From contig CAKSTB010000009.1 in the NCBI GenBank assembly GCA_934490165.1, positions 1 to 64,000 on the forward strand: a DNA stretch of 64,000 nt, read 5' to 3'. The position numbers were made by a program, and so were the translations under genes. Below the pieces are notes generated by a model. The model saw only the letters and a program-made list of their open reading frames with translations. It was not told where the DNA came from and searched no databases. Positions 26,440 to 34,856 of this stretch are shown piece after piece. This DNA is from an uncultured Ruminiclostridium sp. Lineage in GTDB: Bacteria > Bacillota > Clostridia > Oscillospirales > Ruminococcaceae. How positions within the stretch are numbered: position 1 is the first letter of the stretch; every line of letters begins with the position of its first letter.

Positions 26440-26874
26440 ATGAAAAGAGTTTACGTTAACGAAGACTGGTGCCTTGCGTGCCATCTATGTGAATATTACT
26501 GCGCCGCCGCAAACAGCGGAGCTGAAAGCATGATAAAGGCTTTCGCAAACGGCAATAAGCCTATCCCGAGAATAAAGGTAGAGGAGGGCAGCGGCATAAA
26601 TTTTGCCGTACAGTGCCGCCACTGTGAAACTCCTCTTTGCGTAAAGAGCTGTATAACAGGCGCTTTATCACAGAAGGACGGCGTTATCTCGTGTGACGAG
26701 AGCCGTTGTGTAGGCTGCTACACCTGCGTACTTGCCTGTCCTTACGGCTGTATCGTAACAAGCGAAAATTCAAAGGTAATACAGAAGTGCGATCTTTGTA
26801 TGAAGAACAACAACGGCGAGCCTGCCTGCGTAAAGGGCTGCCCGAACAAGGCGATAGTCCTTGAAGAAAGATAA
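26440..26874 (+). CDS. 4Fe-4S dicluster electron-transfer subunit
   Basis: 144-residue polyferredoxin. Cysteine groups are C-L-A-C-H-L-C-E-Y-Y-C, C-R-H-C-E-T-P-L-C-V-K-S-C, C-V-G-C-Y-T-C-V-L-A-C-P-Y-G-C and C-D-L-C...C-V-K-G-C-P, enough for up to four clusters, in the style of HycB/DmsB subunits. It sits between the FMN synthase and the flavoprotein genes with 12-20 base gaps, so it probably carries electrons between them. AAAGGAGAGG precedes ATG. Confidence 0.9.
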   Translation: MKRVYVNEDWCLACHLCEYYCAAANSGAESMIKAFANGNKPIPRIKVEEGSGINFAVQCRHCETPLCVKSCITGALSQKDGVISCDESRCVGCYTCVLACPYGCIVTSENSKVIQKCDLCMKNNNGEPACVKGCPNKAIVLEER

Positions 26875-26886
26875 GGAGGAGCGAAG

Positions 26887-28122
26887 ATGAAAAATTATGT
26901 TATCATAGGAAACTCCGCCGCCGCTATCGGTGCAGTTCAGGGTATACGCTCGGTTGATAAGACAGGCAATATCACGATAATCACCGACGAGGCGTATCAT
27001 ACATATTCAAGACCGCTTATAAGCTACTGGCTTGAGGGCAAGGTAGCTGACGACAAGATATACTACAGAGAGCCGGACTTCTATGAGAAGAACAATGTAA
27101 AGACTATCTTCTCTGTCCGTGCCGAGAAAATCGAAAACGGCTGTGTGGTACTTGACAACGGAGAGAAAGTACAGTATGATAAGTTATTGGTAGCAACGGG
27201 TTCAAAACCGTTCGTTCCTCCGATGAAAGGACTTGACGAGGTTGAGGACAGGTTCACATTCATGACATGGGACAGTGCAAAGGCTATCCGCGAAAAGGTA
27301 ACAGCCGGCACTAAGGTGCTTATAATAGGCGCGGGACTTATCGGTCTTAAGTGCGCAGAGGCTCTGCACCACCTGAACGCCGATATCACTGTGGTTGATC
27401 TTGCGGACAGGATACTACCCAGTATTCTTGATATCCGTGCAGGTGAGATAATGCAGAAGCATATCGAGGATAAGGGCACAAAGTTCATACTCGGAACAAG
27501 CGTTGAGCAGTTCTCAAAGAACAGTGCAAAGCTGACAAACGGCGACACGGTCGATTTTGACATTCTTGTTGTGGCAGTCGGCGTAAGACCTAACACAGAG
27601 CTTGTAAGCGACGCAGGCGGCAAGGTAGAAAAGGGCATAATAACCGACCTTCACCAGCAGACAACGCTCGACAACGTTTATGCCGCAGGCGACTGCACAG
27701 TAAGCCACGATTGCTCGTCAAATACCGACAGGATACTTGCTCTTCTTCCTAACGCATTTATGCAGGGCGAGGTCGCAGGCAAGAATATGGCAGGCGAGGA
27801 AACGCTTTATCTGAACGCTATACCGATGAACGCCATAGGCTTCTACGGTCTGCATATCATAACAGCCGGAAGCTATGACGGCGATGAGGATATCACAGAG
27901 GACGCAGACAAGGAGATATACAAGAAGCTCGTATTCAAGGACGGTCTGCTTAAGGGCTTTATCCTGATGGGCGATGTCGCAAGAGCAGGTATTTACACCT
28001 CGATGATAAAGGAGCAGATACCGCTTACCGAGGTTGACCTTGATCTTCTGAGAGAAAAGCCGCAGATGATGATGTTCGGCAAGGCAAGACGTGAAGAAAA
28101 GCTCGCAGGCAAAAAGCATTGA
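26887..28122 (+). CDS. NAD(P)/FAD-dependent oxidoreductase of the glutamate synthase operon
   Basis: 411-residue flavoprotein of the pyridine nucleotide-disulfide oxidoreductase class II type (rubredoxin reductase-like). The FAD motif is at the N-terminus (Y-V-I-I-G-N-S-A-A-A-I-G), the NAD(P) motif near residue 145 (V-L-I-I-G-A-G-L-I-G-L-K), and the second FAD motif V-Y-A-A-G-D-C near residue 265. It probably feeds electrons from NAD(P)H to the polyferredoxin and FMN subunits, replacing GltD. AAGGAGG is the ribosome site. Confidence 0.9.
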   Translation: MKNYVIIGNSAAAIGAVQGIRSVDKTGNITIITDEAYHTYSRPLISYWLEGKVADDKIYYREPDFYEKNNVKTIFSVRAEKIENGCVVLDNGEKVQYDKLLVATGSKPFVPPMKGLDEVEDRFTFMTWDSAKAIREKVTAGTKVLIIGAGLIGLKCAEALHHLNADITVVDLADRILPSILDIRAGEIMQKHIEDKGTKFILGTSVEQFSKNSAKLTNGDTVDFDILVVAVGVRPNTELVSDAGGKVEKGIITDLHQQTTLDNVYAAGDCTVSHDCSSNTDRILALLPNAFMQGEVAGKNMAGEETLYLNAIPMNAIGFYGLHIITAGSYDGDEDITEDADKEIYKKLVFKDGLLKGFILMGDVARAGIYTSMIKEQIPLTEVDLDLLREKPQMMMFGKARREEKLAGKKH

Positions 28123-28159
28123 TGATGCCTGTAATGTCTGCAATAACGGAGGATAAGCC

Positions 28160-28885
28160 ATGACAGTATTAAATGCTAATGAGATAGGTTATTATGACCT
28201 TAATAAAAAGATAGTCGAATGTGCCGACAAGGATATAACAATAACCGATGCAATGGGACAGCGTTACATAGGCTGTGGCGTTGCAGGCAAGACGATAACC
28301 ATAGAGGGAACTCCCGGAAATGCTCTGGGCGCATACCTTGACGGAAGTACCATTGTGGTACACGGCAACGGACAGGACGCTATCGGCGATACAATGAACA
28401 ACGGCGAGATATTCATACACGGCAACTGCGGCGATACGACAGGCTATGCAATGCGTTCCGGCAAGATATTCGTAAAGGGAAATGCGGGCTACCGAGTAGG
28501 AATACATATGAAAGAATATCATGAGTTCTACCCGAAAATAATCATAGGCGGCAAGGTCGGCGATTTTCTCGGAGAATATCAGGCGGGCGGGATCATCGTG
28601 GTGCTCGGCATCGGCTGTGACGGCAAGGTTCCTGTAGGCTCGTTCTGCGGAACGGGAATGCACGGCGGTCATATGTATATCCGCAGTGACGAAGCGCCCA
28701 AGGGTCTTCCCGTACAGGTTTCATGCGAGGTTGCGGACGACAGCGACAAGGCTGATATCCGCGAATATGTGGACGAGTTTGCAAAGAACTTCGGCTATGA
28801 CACAAACACGCTGTTAAAGGGCAGATTTTACAAGCTTTCACCGAATACCGCAAGCCCGTACAAGCAGCTTTATACGCATAACTGA
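28160..28885 (+). CDS. Glutamate synthase GXGXG (alpha) domain subunit
   Basis: 241 residues corresponding to the C-terminal beta-helix domain of GltB as a free protein. The repeated G-x-x-x-G motifs are plain (G-N-G-Q-D-A-I-G, H-G-N-C-G-D-T-T-G-Y-A, V-K-G-N-A-G-Y-R-V-G-I-H). The domain holds the GATase and synthase domains together and shapes the ammonia tunnel. With the three upstream enzyme genes it completes a dispersed glutamate synthase. GGAGG precedes ATG. Confidence 0.9.
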   Translation: MTVLNANEIGYYDLNKKIVECADKDITITDAMGQRYIGCGVAGKTITIEGTPGNALGAYLDGSTIVVHGNGQDAIGDTMNNGEIFIHGNCGDTTGYAMRSGKIFVKGNAGYRVGIHMKEYHEFYPKIIIGGKVGDFLGEYQAGGIIVVLGIGCDGKVPVGSFCGTGMHGGHMYIRSDEAPKGLPVQVSCEVADDSDKADIREYVDEFAKNFGYDTNTLLKGRFYKLSPNTASPYKQLYTHN

Positions 28886-28978
28886 TAAGAAACGGAATAG
28901 ATATATAAATATAAAACGCCCTGCCGGTTTTAAGGGTGCATCGGCGGAGCGTTTAATACCACGAAAGAGGGTGCCGCA

Positions 28979-29554
28979 ATGAACATACTGATAGCAGGCA
29001 AGACCGAAGAGATATGCGACAGCATAGCTCAGCTGCTGCTTGAGCTTGACTGCGACAACATCTCGACCTTCACAAGCGGCGCTATCATAAGAGGTGTTGA
29101 TATATCAAAATTCGACAGCGTTATAATTTCCACCCCACTGTCCGACGAATTCGGACTTGACCTGGTGGCAGATATCTCAAAGGACGCAAAGAACGGAATA
29201 GTAGTACTTGCAAAGCGCGAGATCGCGGACGAGGTGCAGAAGAAGATACGGTTTACCGGCGCTTTCGTACTGCCAAGGCCGTTCAACAAGGCTCTGCTCG
29301 TGCAGACGATAAAGCTTGCCGAAATAGCGCACATCGGAATGGCAAAGCTTGAAGAAGAGAACAGACAGCTGTCACAGCAGTTATCCGATATGAAGATAGT
29401 AAACCGTGCAAAGTCGATGCTGATGCAGTATCTTAATCTTACAGAGGAGCAGGCGCACAGGCACATACAAAAGCAAGCAATGGATCTGAGAAAGACACAA
29501 AGAGCCGTTGCCGAGGATATATTAAAGACGTATCAGAATACAAAGGAAGACTGA
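28979..29554 (+). CDS. ANTAR-domain antiterminator with pseudo-receiver
   Basis: 191 residues. Residues 1-120 fold like a response-regulator receiver, but the strand that should carry the phosphorylated Asp reads V-I-I-S-T-P-L, so phosphorylation is unlikely. A coiled coil (about 120-135) leads to an ANTAR domain (R-A-K-S-M-L-M-Q-Y-L-N-L-T-E-E-Q-A-H...), which binds paired hairpins in nascent RNA to stop termination. It is the last gene of the glutamate synthase operon, so control of the operon's own leader or of other nitrogen genes is the likely job. AAAGAGGG precedes ATG. Confidence 0.88.
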   Translation: MNILIAGKTEEICDSIAQLLLELDCDNISTFTSGAIIRGVDISKFDSVIISTPLSDEFGLDLVADISKDAKNGIVVLAKREIADEVQKKIRFTGAFVLPRPFNKALLVQTIKLAEIAHIGMAKLEEENRQLSQQLSDMKIVNRAKSMLMQYLNLTEEQAHRHIQKQAMDLRKTQRAVAEDILKTYQNTKED

Positions 29555-29570
29555 CAGATATATAAAGTGA

Positions 29571-29599
29571 AACGCAGAGTGCAGGCTCTGCGTTTTTTT
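29571..29599 (+). terminator. Terminator of the glutamate synthase operon
   Basis: AACGCAGAG/CTCTGCGTT stem, six-base loop, then a run of seven T. The following 200 bases to 29800 hold no gene that I can support. Confidence 0.9.
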
Positions 29600-29799
29600 G
29601 TTGGGTGGTGCATTTCTTTCTGTATGGTTATTATGTATCGGTGCGGGAGTGGCAAGCATATCCCCTACAAATTTCGGGACAGTTTAATTACCCTCGCCAA
29701 CTCTGCTCCATCCCTCGCCCCATGCTACCCCAATTTCAAATTTCCGCCGCAAGGCGCTCCACAATTTTTCATTATTCAATATTCATCATTCATTAACAA

Positions 29800-29831
29800 A
29801 ATAAAATCCGCCCCCGTTTTCACGGGGGCGA
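29800..29831 (-). terminator. Flagellin terminator
   Basis: CGCCCCCG/CGGGGGCG stem (29809-29830); on the minus strand it is followed by ATTTTATTTTG, directly after the flagellin gene. Confidence 0.85.
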
Positions 29832-29887
29832 ACTCATCAAGTCTTTAATTTATAATATTAAGCCCTGAAACTCATGCTGTTCTCAGA

Positions 29888-31528
29888 TTACTGGAGTAAC
29901 TGGAGAATAGCCTGAGGCTGCTGGTTAGCCTGAGCGAGCATAGCCTGAGATGCCTGCTGAAGAATGTTATTCTTAGTGTAGTTGATCATCTCTGTAGCCA
30001 TATCTGTATCTCTGATCTGAGATTCAGCTGCTGTCAGGTTCTCATTTGTTGTTGTCAGGTTGTTAACTGTGTACTCAAGTCTGTTCTGAAGAGCACCAAG
30101 ACCTGCTCTCTGCATAGATACTGTCTTAACAGCAGCGTCTACCATGTCGATAGCCTTGTTTGCAGCGTCCTGAGTAGAAACGTCAGCTCTTGCAACACCT
30201 ATAGCAGAAGATGACATATCGTTAACGTTCAGAGTAACTCTCTGATCCTCAACGCCGTTAGCACCGATCTGGAATGTAAGACCCTTGCCTGTTGTAGCAA
30301 CATCTTCCTTACCGATACCTGCACCGTTTGCGAGCGTGAATGTCTGGCCGCCTGTTACAGCACCTGTATCAGCCGCAATAGTAACTTTTTCCTTTGTATC
30401 AAACTTCAGCTTGTAGTCGCCGTCGGGAGCATCAGCGTCAGTAATCTTGATTGAATAATCAAGACCTTCAGCCTTTAACAGATCTTCAATATCCTGAGCT
30501 GAGTAGTCCTTACCTGTTGAGAGGTGAAGTACAAAAGAACCGTCCTTAGCGCCAACTGTGTCAGCCTTAGCTGTTTCAATTCTTTCCTTACCTGCATCAG
30601 CGTCTGTAGCTATTGTGATCTTACGAGTATCAGCACCATAGCTGTTTGATGTGATTGTAATGCTGTCGCCGTAACCTGTTATAGCAGAAGAAAGTAATTT
30701 TGTGCTTACCTTAGTTTCAGCAACACTTGCTCTTACACCTGCAACAGTTGCAGTAGTAGCCTTGCCCTTAGAAGCTGTAGCTGCTGTTAAAACGCCATTC
30801 TTAAGCTTAACATCTAAGTCAGCTACAATGCCGTCAGCCTTACGTGTGTCAGCATTTTCAATCAGCTTGTTGATTTCATCCTGAGTATATGTCTTGTTTT
30901 CAACAAGGTTAAGTGTAAGGTTCTTACCGTCCTGATCCCATGTAGCAGCTTCGCCACCCTTAGTAGCGCCTAAAGCAACAGTGATTGTTGCACCTGCAAC
31001 ATTAGAAGTGATTGTTGAACCTAAGAAAGCAGAATCTGTTGTGGCGTCTACTTCACCATACTTAGCACCGAATTCTGTAACAGCTGTTGAACCGCCGAGT
31101 GAACCATCGAGGAGCTTCATGCCGTTGTACTCTGTAGAAGAAGCGATTCTGTCGATTTCGCTCTTGAGTGCATCAACTTCGAGCTGGATAGCTTCACGGT
31201 CTGTATCATCCTGGTATGTACCGTTAGCTGACTGAACTGCAAGCTCTCTCATTCTCTGGAGAATTGAGTGAGTTTCGTTTAAGCCGCCTTCAGCTGTCTG
31301 GATAAGAGAGATACCGTCGTTGGCATTCTTTGTAGCCTGTGAAAGACCACGGATCTGTGAACGCATCTTTTCAGATATAGCCAGACCTGCAGCGTTATCG
31401 CCTGCACGGTTGATCTGATAACCTGAAGATAACTTTTCAGTTGCCTTCTTTGTACCTGAAACGTTGATGTTCATCTTGTTGTTAGCATTGATCGCATTTA
31501 AGTTATGCTGTACTACCATACCTGCCAT
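29888..31528 (-). CDS. hag: Flagellin
   Basis: Filament protein of the flagellum, exported by the flagellar type III system. 546 residues with the conserved N-terminal D0/D1 coils (about 1-140; [13 protein letters not shown]..., [19 protein letters not shown]) and C-terminal D1/D0 coils (last 100; ending [14 protein letters not shown]). The variable centre of about 300 residues is longer than in minimal flagellins. AAGGAGGA is 8 bases before ATG. A sigma-28-like promoter and a CsrA-type hairpin precede it. No other flagellar gene is in the window. Confidence 0.97.
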   Translation of the reverse strand: MAGMVVQHNLNAINANNKMNINVSGTKKATEKLSSGYQINRAGDNAAGLAISEKMRSQIRGLSQATKNANDGISLIQTAEGGLNETHSILQRMRELAVQSANGTYQDDTDREAIQLEVDALKSEIDRIASSTEYNGMKLLDGSLGGSTAVTEFGAKYGEVDATTDSAFLGSTITSNVAGATITVALGATKGGEAATWDQDGKNLTLNLVENKTYTQDEINKLIENADTRKADGIVADLDVKLKNGVLTAATASKGKATTATVAGVRASVAETKVSTKLLSSAITGYGDSITITSNSYGADTRKITIATDADAGKERIETAKADTVGAKDGSFVLHLSTGKDYSAQDIEDLLKAEGLDYSIKITDADAPDGDYKLKFDTKEKVTIAADTGAVTGGQTFTLANGAGIGKEDVATTGKGLTFQIGANGVEDQRVTLNVNDMSSSAIGVARADVSTQDAANKAIDMVDAAVKTVSMQRAGLGALQNRLEYTVNNLTTTNENLTAAESQIRDTDMATEMINYTKNNILQQASQAMLAQANQQPQAILQLLQ

Positions 31529-31553
31529 TTTGTTTTCCTCCTTGAATGTACTC

Positions 31554-31569
31554 CCGAAATCCTTTTCGG
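31554..31569 (-). promoter_or_regulatory. CsrA-type hairpin in the flagellin leader
   Basis: On the transcript CCGAAA-AGGA-TTTCGG forms a perfect 6-bp stem presenting GGA in a four-base loop, the ideal CsrA site. The Shine-Dalgarno AAGGAGGA, 20 bases downstream, supplies a second GGA. The layout matches the CsrA-controlled hag leader of Bacillus subtilis. Confidence 0.65.
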
Positions 31570-31711
31570 AAGTCGTTGCCCTTATAGGGACTTGTTTTTG
31601 TTAGTGTGACCTTGCTTTGCGCTAAGCTAAAGTCATTTGGTGTTTGTTTTGCAAAACACTGCGGAAGTTATCTCCGCCTCCGCACAGGGCTGTGTGACCC
31701 TTACATTTATT

Positions 31712-31739
31712 ATATCGGCGCTGGTTTTTCTAAAGTTTA
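31712..31739 (-). promoter_or_regulatory. Sigma-28-like flagellin promoter
   Basis: Minus strand TAAACTTT (31739-31732), 12-base gap, GCCGATAT (31719-31712), close to the SigD/FliA consensus (TAAAGTTT-N11-GCCGATAA). It gives a leader of about 175 bases. Confidence 0.7.
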
Positions 31740-31828
31740 GCCTTTTTGAAAATTTTTTTATAAATTTTCTGAGAATTTTTATAGGGCGTTTGTGTAAAAT
31801 TTACAATTGGGGCTGTTTGAGGGGAATA

Positions 31829-31863
31829 CAGCAAAAAACGCCCTGCGTCACAGAGCGGTTTTG
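31829..31863. repeat. Direct repeat with terminator-like hairpin, copy A
   Basis: ACAGCAAAAAACGCCCTGCG followed by TCACAGAGCGGTTTTG: almost identical to copy B at 32100-32136. AAAA(C)CGC/GCGGTTTT pairs. The two copies flank the RelB-like gene. Confidence 0.7.
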
Positions 31864-31865
31864 TA

Positions 31866-32036
31866 TCAGTTATCAAGTATATCGCTTATCATCTTATCTG
31901 CGTCATAATAAGAGGTTTTATCGGTGACAACACCGGATTTCATTTGTTGAACTTCTTTTATCGCTTCTATAGTTACCGCATTCGGCTTACTGTTAATTTT
32001 AATCTTTTTATCTGCATTTTCATTAAAACCTGCCAT
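31866..32036 (-). CDS. Orphan RelB/DinJ-like antitoxin
   Basis: 56 residues from ATG 32036 (AAGGAGG 8 bases upstream). The C-terminal half, K-P-N-A-V-T-I-E-A-I-K-E-V-Q-Q-M-K... ending Y-D-A-D-K-M-I-S-D-I-L, matches the toxin-wrapping tail of RelB-like antitoxins, while the N-terminal ribbon-helix-helix DNA-binding part is short or absent. No RelE-like toxin gene lies on either side. It may be a solitary antitoxin guarding against a toxin elsewhere or a decayed module. Confidence 0.5.
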   Translation of the reverse strand: MAGFNENADKKIKINSKPNAVTIEAIKEVQQMKSGVVTDKTSYYDADKMISDILDN

Positions 32037-32099
32037 TATAATAACCTCCTTGCAAGTTGTATAATACACCTATTCTTTCAGAATGTCAACTGCTCAAGC

Positions 32100-32136
32100 G
32101 CACAGCAAAAACCGCCCTGCGTCACAGAGCGGTTTT
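32100..32136. repeat. Direct repeat with terminator-like hairpin, copy B
   Basis: ACAGCAAAAACCGCCCTGCG followed by TCACAGAGCGGTTTTG; stem AAAACCGC/GCGGTTTT. Partner of the copy at 31829-31863. Confidence 0.7.
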
Positions 32137-32159
32137 GCTTGAATAATAGAGAGGTATAT

Positions 32160-32282
32160 ATGAAAACTTTCGTTGTACTTAGGCGGAGCGTGTATAGGGC
32201 GGCTGTTGCCGTCTTGCCGGCTCCTGTTATGTTAACCGTGCTTGTCGGCACGATATTTTTCAAGCCGAAACCTATCGGCTGA
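32160..32282 (+). CDS. Possible small membrane peptide
   Basis: 40 residues from ATG 32160 after AGAGAGG. Basic start (M-K-T-F-V-V-L-R-R-S), a central hydrophobic helix (A-A-V-A-V-L-P-A-P-V-M-L-T-V-L-V-G) and a basic tail. No relatives are known to me; chance cannot be excluded. The rest of 32283-32620 contains only short hairpins (CCTCCCCT/AGGGGAGG) and no gene. Confidence 0.25.
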   Translation: MKTFVVLRRSVYRAAVAVLPAPVMLTVLVGTIFFKPKPIG

Positions 32283-32626
32283 CTTTGGTCTTCGGAGTCC
32301 TTTCCTCTGACTGTGACTATAGTATACCCGACTTTTATGAAGCGGATAATAACAGGGAATGAAAGAAATGTGAAAAATATTGAAATGAAGGTGTGAGGAG
32401 CGTGGGGAATGTTCTTCAAGAGTGGGCAAGGTTGCAGATTACGTTCCTATCAAATTCAATCCCCACCGTCTTGACGGCAAAATAAGTTTGCTGATATAAG
32501 AAGTCCGATATATCGCACAGAAACGCTGTAAAACTAAAGTTTGCACCTTGCCGTCAATCCACCTCCCCTTTTTCGAGGGGAGGCAAGTGGGATTGCTATT
32601 TGCTTTACTTTCTGCACAGTTTAAAT

Positions 32627-33544
32627 TCATCTCACCCCGCACCCTCTCTGCTCTTCCAACCTTTCTCTGATCAACCCGACAAAGCTATCGGGGCTGATAA
32701 CCTTAACGCACGGTCCAAACGACAACACGCGTATAACGATCTCCGTTTCATCGGTCGCATAATATTTCAGATGAAGCAAGTACCTGTTATCGCCTGTTCG
32801 TTCCGCCTGCTTTTCAAAGTGCGCAAAGTGGAGCATTACGCGCTCGAGCGCATTCCGCTCGTCATTTATCTGTAGGGTAAGCTCTCTTATCTGCATTGCT
32901 TCCGGCTTTTCGTTCCACTGCCCCGTCCCGGTATAAAGCTGACAGTTTATAATTCTTCCGAGATTTATCTGTCTGAACTTACAGCCGTCCATTATTACCC
33001 TTATCTTATCGTCCTTTTCGGAATATTCAAACCCTTTCGGGAAAAATCTCAGCGTTACCTCCTTGCCGTACCTGTTATCAAACCTTGCGATTATCGGCAG
33101 ATCATTCTTTATGGCATAATATATCAGCCTGAACCTACCGATATAGCCCTCATCGCCAAAATCATCGCCGTCCGAATATTTATCATACACTTTGTAATCG
33201 TCCTCGGTGAAAAGCGGCTCGACATCGGATAGATCGGGGAACTGCACATCAAAAAGCCTCACCCTCTTATCAAGCGACACAGCTTTCAGCCAGCGTTTCT
33301 GAAGCAATGTCAGCGGCATTGTCGGCTCGCGCTTTAAAAGCGGTCTTAAATCGCCGTCAAGAAGCTTCCATTTTCCGCTTTTAAGGGAAGGCATTATAGT
33401 AAGCACGCTTTCGGAAAATGCGTTTTCGCTGACGATACGGTCAAGGTCCTTTTCGGTAGCGCTTTCGTCAAATGCGGCGGTGATTATCTTCGCTACCGTG
33501 TTATAATATGCCGAGTAAAGCTCACTGAATATCATCGCTCTCAC
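32627..33544 (-). CDS. WYL-domain transcriptional regulator-like protein
   Basis: 305 residues. The middle (I-G-R-F-R-L-I-Y-Y-A-I-K-N-D-L-P-I...) and following strands up to G-C-K-F-R-Q-I-N-L fit a WYL domain, a ligand- or nucleic-acid-sensing module. A classical N-terminal helix-turn-helix is not obvious. It overlaps the neighbouring WYL gene by 23 bases, so the pair is translated together and probably forms one regulatory complex. Confidence 0.65.
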   Translation of the reverse strand: MRAMIFSELYSAYYNTVAKIITAAFDESATEKDLDRIVSENAFSESVLTIMPSLKSGKWKLLDGDLRPLLKREPTMPLTLLQKRWLKAVSLDKRVRLFDVQFPDLSDVEPLFTEDDYKVYDKYSDGDDFGDEGYIGRFRLIYYAIKNDLPIIARFDNRYGKEVTLRFFPKGFEYSEKDDKIRVIMDGCKFRQINLGRIINCQLYTGTGQWNEKPEAMQIRELTLQINDERNALERVMLHFAHFEKQAERTGDNRYLLHLKYYATDETEIVIRVLSFGPCVKVISPDSFVGLIRERLEEQRGCGVR

Positions 33545-34784
33545 CTCCGCTGTCAGCCGTGTTATCCTCTATTCCGTACATTTCATACATTTTTTCTATA
33601 TCGGCTTTAAAATTATTTTCAGCCGTTCTGTCCGAAAAATTTAGCCTTGTTATACGACAGATAAACGTGCGTATCCACGGTATCATTTCGGTAGTGTCAA
33701 ACACATCGGCGGAGTATCTGTAATGGTTGTCGTCTATCTTTTCGACCCTGCCGCACCGCTTTTCACGCTCAAGGCGGTTTACTATATACTGCTCATCGTC
33801 CGCTATTCTTATATCAAACTCAACGTGTTCCGTGCTGTCGGTATCAAGCCTGCCGTTTACGCCCCACATAAAGCTTTCAGCCGCATTCAGCTTCTCCCTA
33901 AGCTTATCAAACCTTTCGCACGGCTCGCCGATTTTCACATCGGATATGTAATCTAGCCGGTACGAAAACAGCCTGTTCAGCTTTTCGTTATAAGCCGCAA
34001 GGTGCTGTCTGCCGTTCTGCGCACTGAAATAAATTCTCAGCGGTACGGCCCTCACCGACATCGGCTTGTCGCTGTGCCTGCCGAGGTTTTCCACGGTGAC
34101 ACAGCATTTCTTCTGCATTGCGTCAAACAGCACAGCCGCTATATCGCTGTCAAGCGCCTGCGTGATATAGTGGTGTTTAAACGCGAAAAGCCTGTCATGC
34201 GGCGGCAATTTATCCGCAATAAACGCTCCGATAACACCGCACGGTGCAGTTTCCCCGAAAAAGTCAACAACATCGCATAGCTGTGACACGTCAATATCGG
34301 GAGAACGGCTGTAAAGTACCTTTCTGCCCTGCTTTTCGGTTATGATAATGCCCTCCTCGGTGTATTCCTTGAGCTTTTTTCTGAGGGTCGATTCGTCAAA
34401 CGTAAATTCCCCCGACAGCAAAGTATCGATCTCATCTATAAGCTCCGACAGCGTCAGCTTTATATCGGGAGTGCAGAGTATATCGAACACTGCAAAGTGA
34501 AGCGTTATATCCCCGTCTGTAAAGCTCTTCGCTTTCCACGCTTTATAGAAAGGGTTGCTGTCCTCCGTGCGGCTGTCGACCGACAGAAATACATTCTTGC
34601 CCTCCGCGGTCTTGGTAAAGCGCATATAATCTCCGAGCCAGCTTTCTACCCTGCGGCGCTCATCGTCATATGAGCGGGCGCTTTTCCTGTCGTATTCGTT
34701 TCTGCTCTTGAAGCCGTATACATAGAACTCCCTCATATACGCGCGTATTTTCTCAAAGTTCTTTATAAGCTCACTGTATGCCAC
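33522..34784 (-). CDS. WYL-domain transcriptional regulator-like protein
   Basis: 420 residues. An N-terminal helical, winged-helix-like region (about 60-160: F-A-V-F-D-I-L-C..., L-K-E-Y-T-E-E-G-I-I-I-T) precedes a WYL domain (M-S-V-R-A-V-P-L-R-I-Y-F...Q-H-L-A-A-Y-N) and a C-terminal WCX-like region. Together with the overlapping downstream gene it forms a two-gene regulator. WYL regulators often control DNA-damage or phage-defence genes, but no such target is adjacent here. Confidence 0.7.
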   Translation of the reverse strand: MAYSELIKNFEKIRAYMREFYVYGFKSRNEYDRKSARSYDDERRRVESWLGDYMRFTKTAEGKNVFLSVDSRTEDSNPFYKAWKAKSFTDGDITLHFAVFDILCTPDIKLTLSELIDEIDTLLSGEFTFDESTLRKKLKEYTEEGIIITEKQGRKVLYSRSPDIDVSQLCDVVDFFGETAPCGVIGAFIADKLPPHDRLFAFKHHYITQALDSDIAAVLFDAMQKKCCVTVENLGRHSDKPMSVRAVPLRIYFSAQNGRQHLAAYNEKLNRLFSYRLDYISDVKIGEPCERFDKLREKLNAAESFMWGVNGRLDTDSTEHVEFDIRIADDEQYIVNRLEREKRCGRVEKIDDNHYRYSADVFDTTEMIPWIRTFICRITRLNFSDRTAENNFKADIEKMYEMYGIEDNTADSGGESDDIQ

Positions 34785-34810
34785 TTTATCACCCCTGTCA
34801 TATGTAAGTA

Positions 34811-34840
34811 ATACCCGACTGCTTTTGTACAGTCGGGTAA
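34811..34840 (-). terminator. Terminator of the downstream prepilin gene
   Basis: ACCCGACTG/CAGTCGGGT perfect 9-bp stem at 34813-34838, directly after the prepilin stop at 34857. Confidence 0.75.
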
Positions 34841-34856
34841 ATTCTTTATGTTATTT

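Noticed and set aside
29567..29848. 93-codon + strand frame after the glutamate synthase operon
   Set aside because: It starts inside the operon terminator and ends in the flagellin terminator, with low-complexity content.
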